In this document: positions 1 to 8,201 of the stretch, piece after piece
How the letters are laid out: every line of letters begins with the position of its first letter
How positions within the stretch are numbered: position 1 is the stretch's first letter
Virus record (IMG/VR): IMGVR_UViG_3300032309_000321
Span: 1 to 42,890 of that record
DNA: 42,890 nt
From: a virus
Direction: 5' to 3' (one strand)
Translations under genes and position numbers: made by a program
The notes under the pieces: generated by a model
Databases searched by the model: none
What the model saw: the letters and a program-made list of their open reading frames with translations, nothing else
What the model was told of the DNA's origin: nothing

Positions 1-123
1 AAGAAAGTTCCACGATAGTAAGTTGAGAAATCGTAGGTGAATTGGACTACTGGCCATTGAATACCCATGTAATCTTGAACATTTACTGCTGCCCAAACAT
101 CAGATACTTCTGTATCAGGAATT
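1..123. repeat. Terminal direct repeat, left copy (contig closure)
   Basis: This stretch is identical to 42768-42890. It lies inside the major capsid gene, and joining the two ends restores an unbroken 559-codon reading frame. That argues for a circular or circularly permuted map with an assembly overlap rather than true physical ends, because real ends here would cut the capsid gene. Confidence 0.97.
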
Positions 124-1628
124 GGCAGAGTGTATGACAATACAGGGCTTACGCCTTGTTGTAGCCATGGGTGAACAGTCAGAGGCACCATTTTGCCTGT
201 GATTTCATTGTATAGCGCACCGATTGTGGTACCGCCTACATAACTCCCAACATCAGTCTGTTGTAGATTGATACGGTAGTTAGCAGTTGAACCATTCTTG
301 ATTGCATCAGACAATTGTTTGCGGTCTGAACCATTGATAAGAATCTCATCAGGATCAGCCTTAACATTGTTGTATAGATTGTAAAATACTGTCTGGTATT
401 CAACACCCGGATTTGATGTGCTAAATGCAGCACCATTGCGGTTGTTGTTGAAACCTGTGTTAGCACCTAGAACTGTTGGAAGAATTCCGTCATATCCAGT
501 TGCGTAAGCAGATGTATCTGCGTTAGCACGAGATGCAGCAGCACCGCTTGTTGAAAACGCGAAGTTATCAAGTGTTAGGTTAGTTGCGGAAGCACCTTGG
601 ATAACTGCAGAATTACCTTCTGCTGTACCAACATACTTGCAATTTGCTGTTCCTGTTGCAGTTCCAACATAAATGTTGTAACCGATAGCGCCTGTTACGG
701 CTGTCCATGTTAGACCAAGTACATCGCCAGAAGCAACTGTTTCTGAGGCTACTGCGGAAACGATTGACTCACCGAATCCTGAACCTGTGATACCTGCGTT
801 TGCTGTGATGTAAACATAATAGACACCTGCTGCTAAAGCAGTTTGTCCTGTTACTGCTGCTGGTGAAGAAGCAACAATACCTGTTGGTGCTGCTAATGCG
901 CCTGAGAAACCTGAAGCGGTTCCACGAGCATATAGGAACATTCTTTCTTCCATCAACATTGTTGCGTAAAGTGTTGAAGTTGAAGAAAGTTGACGTAGGT
1001 CTTGGTAACCCATACCTGAGAAATTAGCATCAAAAGATACCTGATCAGATAGTGAGTATGAGTTGTAAGGAATTACTAAATCATCAGCAGCGTATGAAAT
1101 CTGCGGACCACGCTCTAGATAGAAAGCATTTGCTGATCCAGGAGCGAAGTTATTTTGTGTTGTTTCTGTGATTCCTGGCCATAGGTTTCCTACTCCGCCT
1201 GTACCTGTACCTGTGTATCCAAGAATTCTCTTAACACGGCGAGAAGTACCAATTCCTTTTTTACGAGGAATCTTATTGCGTAATGGTGTAGGGCGAGGTG
1301 TCAGCATCTTTGCTGGTGCTTCTAAGTCGAAAGCAGCGAAAGATGTTGAAAGAGGGTTTGTTAGTGTGATTTCTTTATTGATATCACCTACGGCGCCTCT
1401 TTGTGCAGTTAGCGCAGTCTGTAGGGAAGCCAACGCATCTGGAGTTAATGACTTGCTTAGTGCAAGTGACTCTAATTGCTTTGTTGGGTCTTGTCCTAGT
1501 TCGCCATTTACGAATGGTCGTGGAGATGAAAGCGATTTGCTTAATTCCCCAAGATAATCTTCGTGGCGCTCTGCGGCAACTTTAGGGTTGGACTCGTTAA
1601 ACAAGTCCTGAACTTTTAAGTTTTCCAT
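1..1628 (-). CDS. Major capsid protein, main part (continues at 42767-42716)
   Basis: HK97-type major capsid protein that forms the head shell. The ATG at 1628 follows AGGAG. The frame is open to base 1 and, after closing the circle, ends with TAA at 42716-42718, giving 559 aa. The call rests on size, position directly after the protease gene, and body text such as PGITETTQNNFAPGSANAFY near residues 151-170 and MLMEERMFLY near 224-233. Residues about 245-357 look like an inserted fibronectin/Ig-like beta domain (APTGIVASS, GVYYVYITA, LTWTAVTGAIGYNIYVG), which would lie on the capsid surface. The N-terminal 100 residues are charged and could be a delta-like scaffold region, but the neighbouring protease gene also carries a scaffold-like tail. 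Family call strong; insert call by pattern only. Confidence 0.9.
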   Translation of the reverse strand, partial: MENLKVQDLFNESNPKVAAERHEDYLGELSKSLSSPRPFVNGELGQDPTKQLESLALSKSLTPDALASLQTALTAQRGAVGDINKEITLTNPLSTSFAAFDLEAPAKMLTPRPTPLRNKIPRKKGIGTSRRVKRILGYTGTGTGGVGNLWPGITETTQNNFAPGSANAFYLERGPQISYAADDLVIPYNSYSLSDQVSFDANFSGMGYQDLRQLSSTSTLYATMLMEERMFLYARGTASGFSGALAAPTGIVASSPAAVTGQTALAAGVYYVYITANAGITGSGFGESIVSAVASETVASGDVLGLTWTAVTGAIGYNIYVGTATGTANCKYVGTAEGNSAVIQGASATNLTLDNFAFSTSGAAASRANADTSAYATGYDGILPTVLGANTGFNNNRNGAAFSTSNPGVEYQTVFYNLYNNVKADPDEILINGSDRKQLSDAIKNGSTANYRINLQQTDVGSYVGGTTIGALYNEITGKMVPLTVHPWLQQGVSPVLSYTLPIPDTEVSDVWAAVNVQDYMGIQWPVVQFTYDFSTYYRGTF

Positions 1629-1651
1629 TGAGTTATTTCTCCTGTAAAGAG

Positions 1652-3070
1652 TTATTTAGATTCTACTTCAGGAGCGGATTTGGCAAGAAAATCTTTAGCC
1701 ATATCACGATATCCCTTAGCAAGAATCAGGTCGGTTGTTGCGGAAGCCTTTGCGAAATATAAATCCGATTTGGCTTTCCACTCGTTTGTTTTATTAGCAC
1801 CTGTCGCTATGGTTGTCCGTTTAGGACCGCCACCTATTGCGAGAGATTTTGCCGTTGCTAATTCAGTTTGTAGTTCAGTTGCTTTATTCTCTACCGCCTC
1901 TTTTGCGGACTTCAATAATGCAACTTCGGCTTCAACCGAAGACATAGCACTCTTTACGGCTTTCTCAATGATGTCGTTTAATTTAACATCAGCGAGCAGG
2001 GACTTATCTGCTGAGTTTTCCTCATCAGAATCTTCTTCTTCTATAATTGTTCCTACTTCTTCAATCGTTGAAGGTGGAACTATTGTATCAACTGATTTAG
2101 AGTTGTTTGGTGTTTGTGGTGCTGTTGCAGGTGAACCTACTGGCATCTGGTCAGGTGAAGACATTACCGCAGTAGATACGTTAGCAGTTTCATTTGCTGG
2201 TGTTCCGCCTGTTACTGGCACTTGTGTTAATCCGTGTGTTGCTCCTGGCATATTGCAACCACACTCTAAACATTTATTAGTTGCTTCGGCTGACATTTGA
2301 ACATTATCGTTTTGATCAACCATTTCTTTTTTGGCTTCGCCTAGTTCATGTTCGGCTCCGCTACCAGCAGGACCTTCAATTGATTCTTGTTCTGCTGACT
2401 CGCCGTATTGTTTGTCAATATCTTCGTAGCCATAAGATTTACATTCCATTGTTATTTCATCTAGTGCTTTGCGTGCAGAAGCATATCTAGACATCATTTC
2501 TTCTCGTGAAGGAATAGCCTTGGATTCTCCACCCATAGCCGTTGTATCTTCCGCCACTTCTTTCTCTATGTTGGTTTCCAAGAGTTCCTCTACTTTCGTT
2601 AGTGTTTTCTCACCATTCAGTGATTTAGCCAAAACTAATTGGCAATTTGGATTTGCTGGTCTATCTACTAGAGATACTTCAACAATCTGACCATCAACTA
2701 TACGGCCATTTGCTGCTTTCTGGTCACGAACCACGCGAGGTGATTTGATGCCAATACTAAATCCGCGTAATACGCGATTTTGAACTTTCAAGACTGATAC
2801 TGGGTCAACTACTAAAGCGCTGATGTAGTGTCCGTCTGCTTTTGATTCATATTCTTTAGCAACTCCAGCAGCAATGTTGCTGTGTTGTTCTCGGATATTG
2901 CCACCAGTTCTAAACCAATCAGGCATAGCCTTGTCTAGCCATACTGGGTCGCAAATCTGTTGATCAATGTCTAGCGCATCATCTGTTGCTTTGCCATAGA
3001 CTGTTAATGTTCCGTCGCCATTATCATCGTATTTGAGGATATCAGCATAGACATTTGTATTTTCGCTCAT
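1652..3070 (-). CDS. Prohead protease fused to a scaffold-like C-terminal half
   Basis: 472 aa. Residues 1-150 resemble HK97-family prohead proteases (peptidase U35/S78): candidate catalytic His63 in NIREQHS, Ser105 in LRGFSIGIKS, and the conserved strand EVSLVDRPANP at 131-141. This enzyme trims capsid and scaffold during head maturation. After residue 150 the chain becomes acidic and low in complexity. It holds a Cys cluster CLECGC near 268 and then a long helical, probably coiled-coil part near 345-415, as expected for a scaffolding domain that would be self-digested. The start ATG at 3070 has GGAG upstream. The gene lies 23 bp before the capsid gene. Protease call firm; the scaffold role is inferred from composition and position. 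Confidence 0.88.
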   Translation of the reverse strand: MSENTNVYADILKYDDNGDGTLTVYGKATDDALDIDQQICDPVWLDKAMPDWFRTGGNIREQHSNIAAGVAKEYESKADGHYISALVVDPVSVLKVQNRVLRGFSIGIKSPRVVRDQKAANGRIVDGQIVEVSLVDRPANPNCQLVLAKSLNGEKTLTKVEELLETNIEKEVAEDTTAMGGESKAIPSREEMMSRYASARKALDEITMECKSYGYEDIDKQYGESAEQESIEGPAGSGAEHELGEAKKEMVDQNDNVQMSAEATNKCLECGCNMPGATHGLTQVPVTGGTPANETANVSTAVMSSPDQMPVGSPATAPQTPNNSKSVDTIVPPSTIEEVGTIIEEEDSDEENSADKSLLADVKLNDIIEKAVKSAMSSVEAEVALLKSAKEAVENKATELQTELATAKSLAIGGGPKRTTIATGANKTNEWKAKSDLYFAKASATTDLILAKGYRDMAKDFLAKSAPEVESK

Positions 3071-3078
3071 GTTTCTCC

Positions 3079-3360
3079 TTATTGACCTGAGTAGAGAATA
3101 GATATATCGCCAGCAGAAGTACCAGCAGCAGAAACTGCATAAAAACTATCTCCGCTATGCGCCCATATTTGAAGGTTGCCGTTAGCAGCAATCCGAGTGC
3201 CACGACCTGCGCCTGTTGCTGTAATTGTTGAATCACCGATAAAAATCGGTTGAGCGTTTTGATTGTTAATCTGTACAGGAACTGAACCTAATCCTGTCTG
3301 GATTGTGCAAATCAAAGTAGGGGTTGTTCCTGCTGTTGTGCTGATGTGAACTAAAGCCAT
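3079..3360 (-). CDS. Small virion protein, possible head decoration protein
   Basis: 93 aa starting MALVHISTTAGTTPTLICTI. I chose the ATG at 3360 because AGGA lies 6 nt before it and the preceding MuF gene stops only 9 bp upstream; a longer reading would overlap that gene. The protein is all-beta in appearance, rich in G, T, S and A, with no Cys pair or membrane segment. Its place between the MuF-like gene and the protease suggests a head component such as a decoration or stabilising protein, but I do not recognise the family. Confidence 0.75.
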   Translation of the reverse strand: MALVHISTTAGTTPTLICTIQTGLGSVPVQINNQNAQPIFIGDSTITATGAGRGTRIAANGNLQIWAHSGDSFYAVSAAGTSAGDISILYSGQ

Positions 3361-3368
3361 TTTATTTC

Positions 3369-4214
3369 CTATTCTTCTTCTAACCAAGTCCACAAGCCAG
3401 TATCCACGACATAAGGTGCTATGTCACACATACAGTTCGGGTGAACTGGTGGGTCGCCATTTATCCATTCTTCATCTATGCCAATCGGTGATTGTTCATA
3501 GTTTTCTTGACATTCGTCGCAAGGGTCTGCAACTAGGTATTGAATTTGCTCTACACCGCTATCGGCATAAAGGTCTTTGCTAGCCTGTACTACTGCTCGG
3601 CTCATTTCTGTGCCAGCAATAGTAATTGCTCTTGAATCGTCGCCAATGATGTATGAAATATCATCAGCCACTTCTTTGCGTGTAGCACCTCGTTCTAAGC
3701 CCTCAGCGAGCGCTGTGCCAATTCTATTTAGGGTAGTGTTAGTAATTCCTTGAATAACTATTGAACGACTCTGTAATAGGCGTCTAAGGCTTTCTGGTGG
3801 GTCAACTAAAGCAGCAGCAGCACGATTGCCTGCTTTCCATTTATTCCAGTTAATAGTTAATGCTCTTTGCAATTGTTTCTTATTAGGAGCAGCCTTTTGT
3901 ATTCCTATTGCCCTAGCCAACTCATAAGTTGTTATGTCTTCGCCAAGGATATACGCTTCTGCATATAACCTACCGAGTGCAGAGTTGAGCCGACTCGCAT
4001 CAAGTTTAGGTGCGTGTATCCGTACCCAGTCCCGAGCCAATTGGCTATGAACTTTCGCTGGCAAGTTTTCATTTAGATTATCCATAGGATTCTGTAACGA
4101 ATACCAAGAATCAAGAATTTGTTCAACTGAGAACATATCTTTTATGCCCAGTCTTATTGAACGAACGAAGCGAACCGCAACTCTAACTTTAAGTCGGGTT
4201 CTATTCGGTTTCAT
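3369..4214 (-). CDS. MuF-like head morphogenesis protein
   Basis: 281 aa. The C-terminal third holds the phage Mu F / SPP1 gp7 pattern: TEMSRAVVQASKDLY, then DPCDEC, then GDPPVHPNCMC near residues 225-263, a probable metal site of Cys and His. These proteins enter the prohead with the portal and take part in head assembly or DNA ejection. The first 40 residues are basic. The ATG at 4214 overlaps the portal stop as TAATG, so translation is probably coupled. No extra toxin or peptidase domain is fused to the C-terminus. Confidence 0.88.
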   Translation of the reverse strand: MKPNRTRLKVRVAVRFVRSIRLGIKDMFSVEQILDSWYSLQNPMDNLNENLPAKVHSQLARDWVRIHAPKLDASRLNSALGRLYAEAYILGEDITTYELARAIGIQKAAPNKKQLQRALTINWNKWKAGNRAAAALVDPPESLRRLLQSRSIVIQGITNTTLNRIGTALAEGLERGATRKEVADDISYIIGDDSRAITIAGTEMSRAVVQASKDLYADSGVEQIQYLVADPCDECQENYEQSPIGIDEEWINGDPPVHPNCMCDIAPYVVDTGLWTWLEEE

Positions 4215-6088
4215 TAGAGTCCTATATATCTTTCGGCGTACCAGCGAGCAGATTCTTCATCGTTGATAGCAACATATTTGTTAATAACTTCTGCGTAATC
4301 TGCTTCAACCACTTCAAAGTTGAATGGTCGTTTGCGATTGCTCTTGCGTAGCCACTTTAGAAATGCTTTAACTTCTTTGACCGCATTGTCTGTATTATCT
4401 TCAGACACTTCTTCAACCACACTTGGCTCAGGTTTTCCTGTTTCGGTTTCAGGCTTCTCGCCGATAGTTAATTGATTATCAACTGGCGTAGCATCATCAC
4501 CGCTTAATGCAGAAGCATAACTAGCAGTAGCAGCATCAATAATTCCGTCAGGTGACAAGAAGAATAATCCTGCGCCACTATAAAGCATTGGCATATCCGC
4601 TTGTGGTGTATCTAGTAAAGGTAATCCCATAGTTGATCGGGCTTCGTTTACTGTGCGTCCGCCATTCTTTAATTCAATATCAACTCGTCGGGCTTCTGAT
4701 TCAGTATCAATCTTGCTCTCGAATAGAATCTTAAACTCTAATTCACGAGGCATTCCTAGATATAGATAAGATAGATTAGTTAATTGTCTGCTAATCCAAT
4801 CAGCCAATGGTTGAATACCGATAATCTCTGCTGAAAGTGATTCGCCTTTCTGTAAGCCAGAAGCACCCAGAGAGCCACTACCGCTAAATCCAATTTCACT
4901 TGGCAATACCCCGAAATGTCCGCAGATAGAAGTAATCAAATAGTTATCTAATACATCTTTGAACTTCTCACCATATCCGTCATATTGAATTGGTGTCATA
5001 CCAGCAGGTAATAAACGAGCACGCTTTCTTTGTGCGGTTTGTCCTGCTAAATCATCATTGAAGATATTCTCATACGCTCTTAATAGTTCAGGATTGTTAC
5101 CGAAAGTAGCATCGGTAGTAAATAACAGTTCAGGCAATACGCCATCTGTATATTCGGCTCTTATCCATTGTTGTCTGCGTAAATAAATATCTGCTAGAGG
5201 TAATGCTCTTTCTACTGGGCTAAATCCATAGATAGTCCATGAACGACGATTCTTAACTAAATAAGATAATTCATCAGCAGTGAATTCACCATCAGCATCT
5301 TCTACTTCATTTGGCGCCATGAACTCTGAACGAGGAAAGCCAAACAATATCTGTTGAAATGCTGGATTCGGTGCCATTGGTCGCATGCCTCTGTCATCAA
5401 TCAATGGTTTGATAGTTGAGCCATCAAGTATTTGAAATCCGAATAAATCTCCGCCTACTGATTTCTGTGGCCAGATAGCCCAAGCATCAATAACTAGAAT
5501 TTCTTCCAATGCTAAGTTAATCCAGTCAGACCATGTGTATCCGTTGTTCTTATCAGGTTGTTCCCAGAATCCTCTTAGCCTAGCAATGTCTTCAGTAAAA
5601 TTAACTCTTGCTTCAGCCATAGCGCGAACATGATCTTTGCCTGATTCAGCAGCAATCTTTTCTGACGCATCATCAGACAGAACAATGTCCCAGTCCATGC
5701 CAGTAATTTTATTTTTTACTACTTCAATACATCTGCGGATAATATCTACTTGATCAGCAGTTGAACGTAAAGTAGTGAAAGGAATAAGTTTAGTTGGCGT
5801 GATATTGATATTTTGCGCAACTTGATATTCATATCTTCTTGGGTCGGCTCTGCCATCTTCACGAACAGGGTTGATTGCTCCCGGAACTAAAGGATTGCCT
5901 GGACTGAAAGGTACATTTGGCCATACTGGATTTCGTGGCAACGAAACTGATTGACCATACTGCTGTGCCATGGCGCCTGAGCGATTAACCATTTCTTGTT
6001 CAGTCATAGTTACAGAACCAGCAGGTAGATTTGGTGCTTTCTCTAACTCTGCTGCAACTCGCTTAGCGAATCTATCTAATAGACCCAC
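4214..6088 (-). CDS. Portal protein
   Basis: 624 aa, within the upper range for siphovirus portals (SPP1/HK97-like). The portal forms the dodecameric ring at the head vertex, to which terminase docks and through which DNA passes. Support: size, the position terminase - portal - MuF - protease - capsid, and portal-like blocks such as IIRRCIEVVKNKITGMDWDI and ITSICGHFGVLPSEIGFSG. The start is GTG at 6088 with an ideal AGGAGG six bases upstream; no nearby ATG has such a site. The C-terminal 100 residues are acidic and then basic (LRKSNRKRPF) and are probably a lineage-specific extension. Confidence 0.92.
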   Translation of the reverse strand: MGLLDRFAKRVAAELEKAPNLPAGSVTMTEQEMVNRSGAMAQQYGQSVSLPRNPVWPNVPFSPGNPLVPGAINPVREDGRADPRRYEYQVAQNINITPTKLIPFTTLRSTADQVDIIRRCIEVVKNKITGMDWDIVLSDDASEKIAAESGKDHVRAMAEARVNFTEDIARLRGFWEQPDKNNGYTWSDWINLALEEILVIDAWAIWPQKSVGGDLFGFQILDGSTIKPLIDDRGMRPMAPNPAFQQILFGFPRSEFMAPNEVEDADGEFTADELSYLVKNRRSWTIYGFSPVERALPLADIYLRRQQWIRAEYTDGVLPELLFTTDATFGNNPELLRAYENIFNDDLAGQTAQRKRARLLPAGMTPIQYDGYGEKFKDVLDNYLITSICGHFGVLPSEIGFSGSGSLGASGLQKGESLSAEIIGIQPLADWISRQLTNLSYLYLGMPRELEFKILFESKIDTESEARRVDIELKNGGRTVNEARSTMGLPLLDTPQADMPMLYSGAGLFFLSPDGIIDAATASYASALSGDDATPVDNQLTIGEKPETETGKPEPSVVEEVSEDNTDNAVKEVKAFLKWLRKSNRKRPFNFEVVEADYAEVINKYVAINDEESARWYAERYIGL

Positions 6089-6098
6089 GCTATGCCTC

Positions 6099-7550
6099 CT
6101 AAGCGTGTACTACTACACGATATTGATTTGAAGTTGGTGCTACTGTGAAGTTCAAAGTAATCGCAGTTGTTGAAGTATGTTCAACATCGCATACTACTTC
6201 GGCGTACGGAGAAGAATTATCGTACACAGATACTATCACATCTCTTGTGTTTAGATTGTGTGTCACAGTAATTGCTTGTGAAGAACCATTACCAACATTG
6301 GCTGCGTATTTGGTTACTACTGTAGCAGTGTCAATATTGATGCCACCGCTAGTAACAGTGATGCCTGTACCAGCAACAGCAGAAATAACATTAGAGGTAA
6401 TGTCAATACCATTACCCTCGGTGAATGTTCCTGGACCTGCTAATTGAACCCATGTTTGACCAGCGAAAGAAGTTAAATAATGGTTACTTTGCGTCCATGA
6501 AGTTCCTGCTTTAGTCGTGCCTTCAAGAATGTAAATTGTTGCGCCTTCAAGTTCTTGGTAAGTAGAACCATCTGCAGAACGGCTAAGAGTATAAGTAGTT
6601 CCGTTATCGCTATATACATAGATACCATCTTCGGTATCGGTTGTTTGATTTGATAATACAATGCGATATCCGTTATCTGCCGAAGTAAGCGCACCATAAG
6701 TATCAATGTTCAAAGTGTTTGTATTACCTGTCAGCGCGACATTAGAAGAAGCAAAAAGATTGGCTGCTGTCTTCCATGTTAAACCTTCAACTGCTGCATC
6801 AACATAACCTTTATTGGCTGCATCAGTAGAAGCAGTAGGGGTAGCAACATTTGTTAATTTGAAACCACCGATAGATACATCTGCTGTCGGTACTGCAAGT
6901 GCAGATAAATTGATTGCTGAATGTGCGGCATTATCATGTACTGGTGTTCCATGAGTATGGTCATTACGAGCAAACTCTGTACCTGAACCATTAGCAGATG
7001 AAGCACCGAAAGTTGTTTGTGCTGAAACATTGCCGAAGTTTGGTAATGCGTGAACATGGTCTGCTCTTGCTGGTGTAATTGCAGTTCCTACAACATTCGT
7101 TCCACCTGCGGCAAGAGTTTGTGGCGCAGTTGAAGTTAGGCTAGGAGTTCCGTGTGTATGGTCTGCGCGAGCATAATCATTTGAAGTACCGTTGCCAGAA
7201 GTATCGCCATAAGAAGTTTGTGCTGATACTGAACCGAATGATGAGATTTGATCCCATACGCTTGCATCAGATAAATAAAGTAAGTTGGTATCAGTAGCAA
7301 AGAATAATGTTCCTGCTGGTACTGTATTGGCTGCTGGGCGATTAGCAAATGTATTGTATTGAACTTGAGTTGTTTGAACAAAATTTACCCATGAAGTTCC
7401 ATTGTAAAAATACAATGTGTTATCTGCTGTGTTGTAATAGATTTGACCAGCGACAGGAGTGCTAGGAGCGGTACCAAGATTTTGAATTCTTGCATTTTGC
7501 AGTTCATTCTTGTTAAGGTCTAAGCCAACTAAAAATTTCTTTGATGCCAT
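6099..7550 (-). CDS. Fibre-type virion protein with DHTHG repeats
   Basis: 483 aa. The N-terminal 50 residues carry the fibre motif GQIYYNTADNTLYFYNGTSW. Next come three repeats of about 40 residues ending ARADHTHGTP, ARADHVHALP and ARNDHTHGTP. The DxTHG type occurs in trimeric phage fibres and may bind metal. The C-terminal 60 residues (VTHNLNTRDVIVSVYDNSSP) match a beta domain common at fibre tips. It lies between terminase and portal rather than in the tail cluster, so it may be a head or neck fibre. It could bind host surface sugars. The start ATG at 7550 has GGAGATAA upstream. Fibre call firm; attachment site inferred. Confidence 0.8.
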   Translation of the reverse strand: MASKKFLVGLDLNKNELQNARIQNLGTAPSTPVAGQIYYNTADNTLYFYNGTSWVNFVQTTQVQYNTFANRPAANTVPAGTLFFATDTNLLYLSDASVWDQISSFGSVSAQTSYGDTSGNGTSNDYARADHTHGTPSLTSTAPQTLAAGGTNVVGTAITPARADHVHALPNFGNVSAQTTFGASSANGSGTEFARNDHTHGTPVHDNAAHSAINLSALAVPTADVSIGGFKLTNVATPTASTDAANKGYVDAAVEGLTWKTAANLFASSNVALTGNTNTLNIDTYGALTSADNGYRIVLSNQTTDTEDGIYVYSDNGTTYTLSRSADGSTYQELEGATIYILEGTTKAGTSWTQSNHYLTSFAGQTWVQLAGPGTFTEGNGIDITSNVISAVAGTGITVTSGGINIDTATVVTKYAANVGNGSSQAITVTHNLNTRDVIVSVYDNSSPYAEVVCDVEHTSTTAITLNFTVAPTSNQYRVVVHA

Positions 7551-7560
7551 TATTTATCTC

Positions 7561-7848
7561 CTAGATTATATATGCGACGCCAGTGAAGGCTGAGTTGAAG
7601 GTTATTACCATTTGATTAACTGTTGGATAACTGAAACTGCCCTCGCAATTAGTTCCTGCTGAATCCAATACTACTGCTGTTGGATTAAAACCCAAACTAT
7701 GGTTTATCGTCCATGTTGCACTTGCTGTTGTTTGTGTATGTGTGTAAGCGACATCTCCTGGGCTGAAAGCACCTGCTGGTCCTTGTGGTCCTGGGGCAGT
7801 TACTTCAACAATAGGAATTACTGGTTGAACTACAATTATATCGCTCAT
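7561..7848 (-). CDS. Small collagen-like virion protein
   Basis: 95 aa. A short collagen-like stretch, GPQGPAG, at residues 19-25 links an N-terminal beta strand (IIVVQPVIPIVEV) to a C-terminal domain beginning TWTINHSLGFNPTAVVLDSAG. That domain resembles the C-terminal domain of the neighbouring fibre (HNLNTRDVIVSVYD), so the two may be related. The ATG at 7848 overlaps the stop of the gene before it by 4 bp (ATGA). It is probably an accessory head or neck fibre. Function inferred from motifs and neighbours. Confidence 0.72.
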   Translation of the reverse strand: MSDIIVVQPVIPIVEVTAPGPQGPAGAFSPGDVAYTHTQTTASATWTINHSLGFNPTAVVLDSAGTNCEGSFSYPTVNQMVITFNSAFTGVAYII

Positions 7849-8201
7849 GGTGTTCTCGTTACTTGTGGACTAACTTGAACTGTTCCTTGAACTAATCTTG
7901 TAACAACACCAGTTGATGGTGCCGTAATTTCAATATCGTATGCATATTTACCATTAGTAATTAATGCTGTTTGTGCTGCTGTCGCACGACATTCAATTAA
8001 ACCAGTGGCGCCAGTAATAGTAATCCCATTACTTGGTGAAGTTAATGTTAATACTGCTGTCGCTGCCAATGGTGAAGTTCTAATTTGAAGTGCTGCGGTA
8101 TATCCAGTTATATTAACTGGTGTTCCGTTTGGGTTCTTGTAACTAAAGTTTATGAACCAATCGGCACCTTGATCAATAACTGTATTGTATGTGACTGCCA
8201 C
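7845..8201 (-). CDS. Ig-like/beta-sandwich virion protein
   Basis: 118 aa, starting with GTG at 8201, preceded by GGAGAATAA that includes the TerL stop. The text (MAVTYNTVIDQGADWFINFSYKN, then PVNITGYTAALQIRTSP) resembles a beta-sandwich module found in phage structural proteins near fibres. It has no Cys, membrane or catalytic signature. It is co-translated with the collagen-like protein, suggesting that both belong to one appendage with the DHTHG fibre. I do not recognise a named family. Confidence 0.7.
   Translation of the reverse strand: MAVTYNTVIDQGADWFINFSYKNPNGTPVNITGYTAALQIRTSPLAATAVLTLTSPSNGITITGATGLIECRATAAQTALITNGKYAYDIEITAPSTGVVTRLVQGTVQVSPQVTRTP

Noticed and set aside
1680-2300. 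Plus-strand open frame of 206 codons opposite the protease gene
   Set aside because: Low-complexity Ser/Ala text mirrors the acidic scaffold half; no ribosome site or family match.
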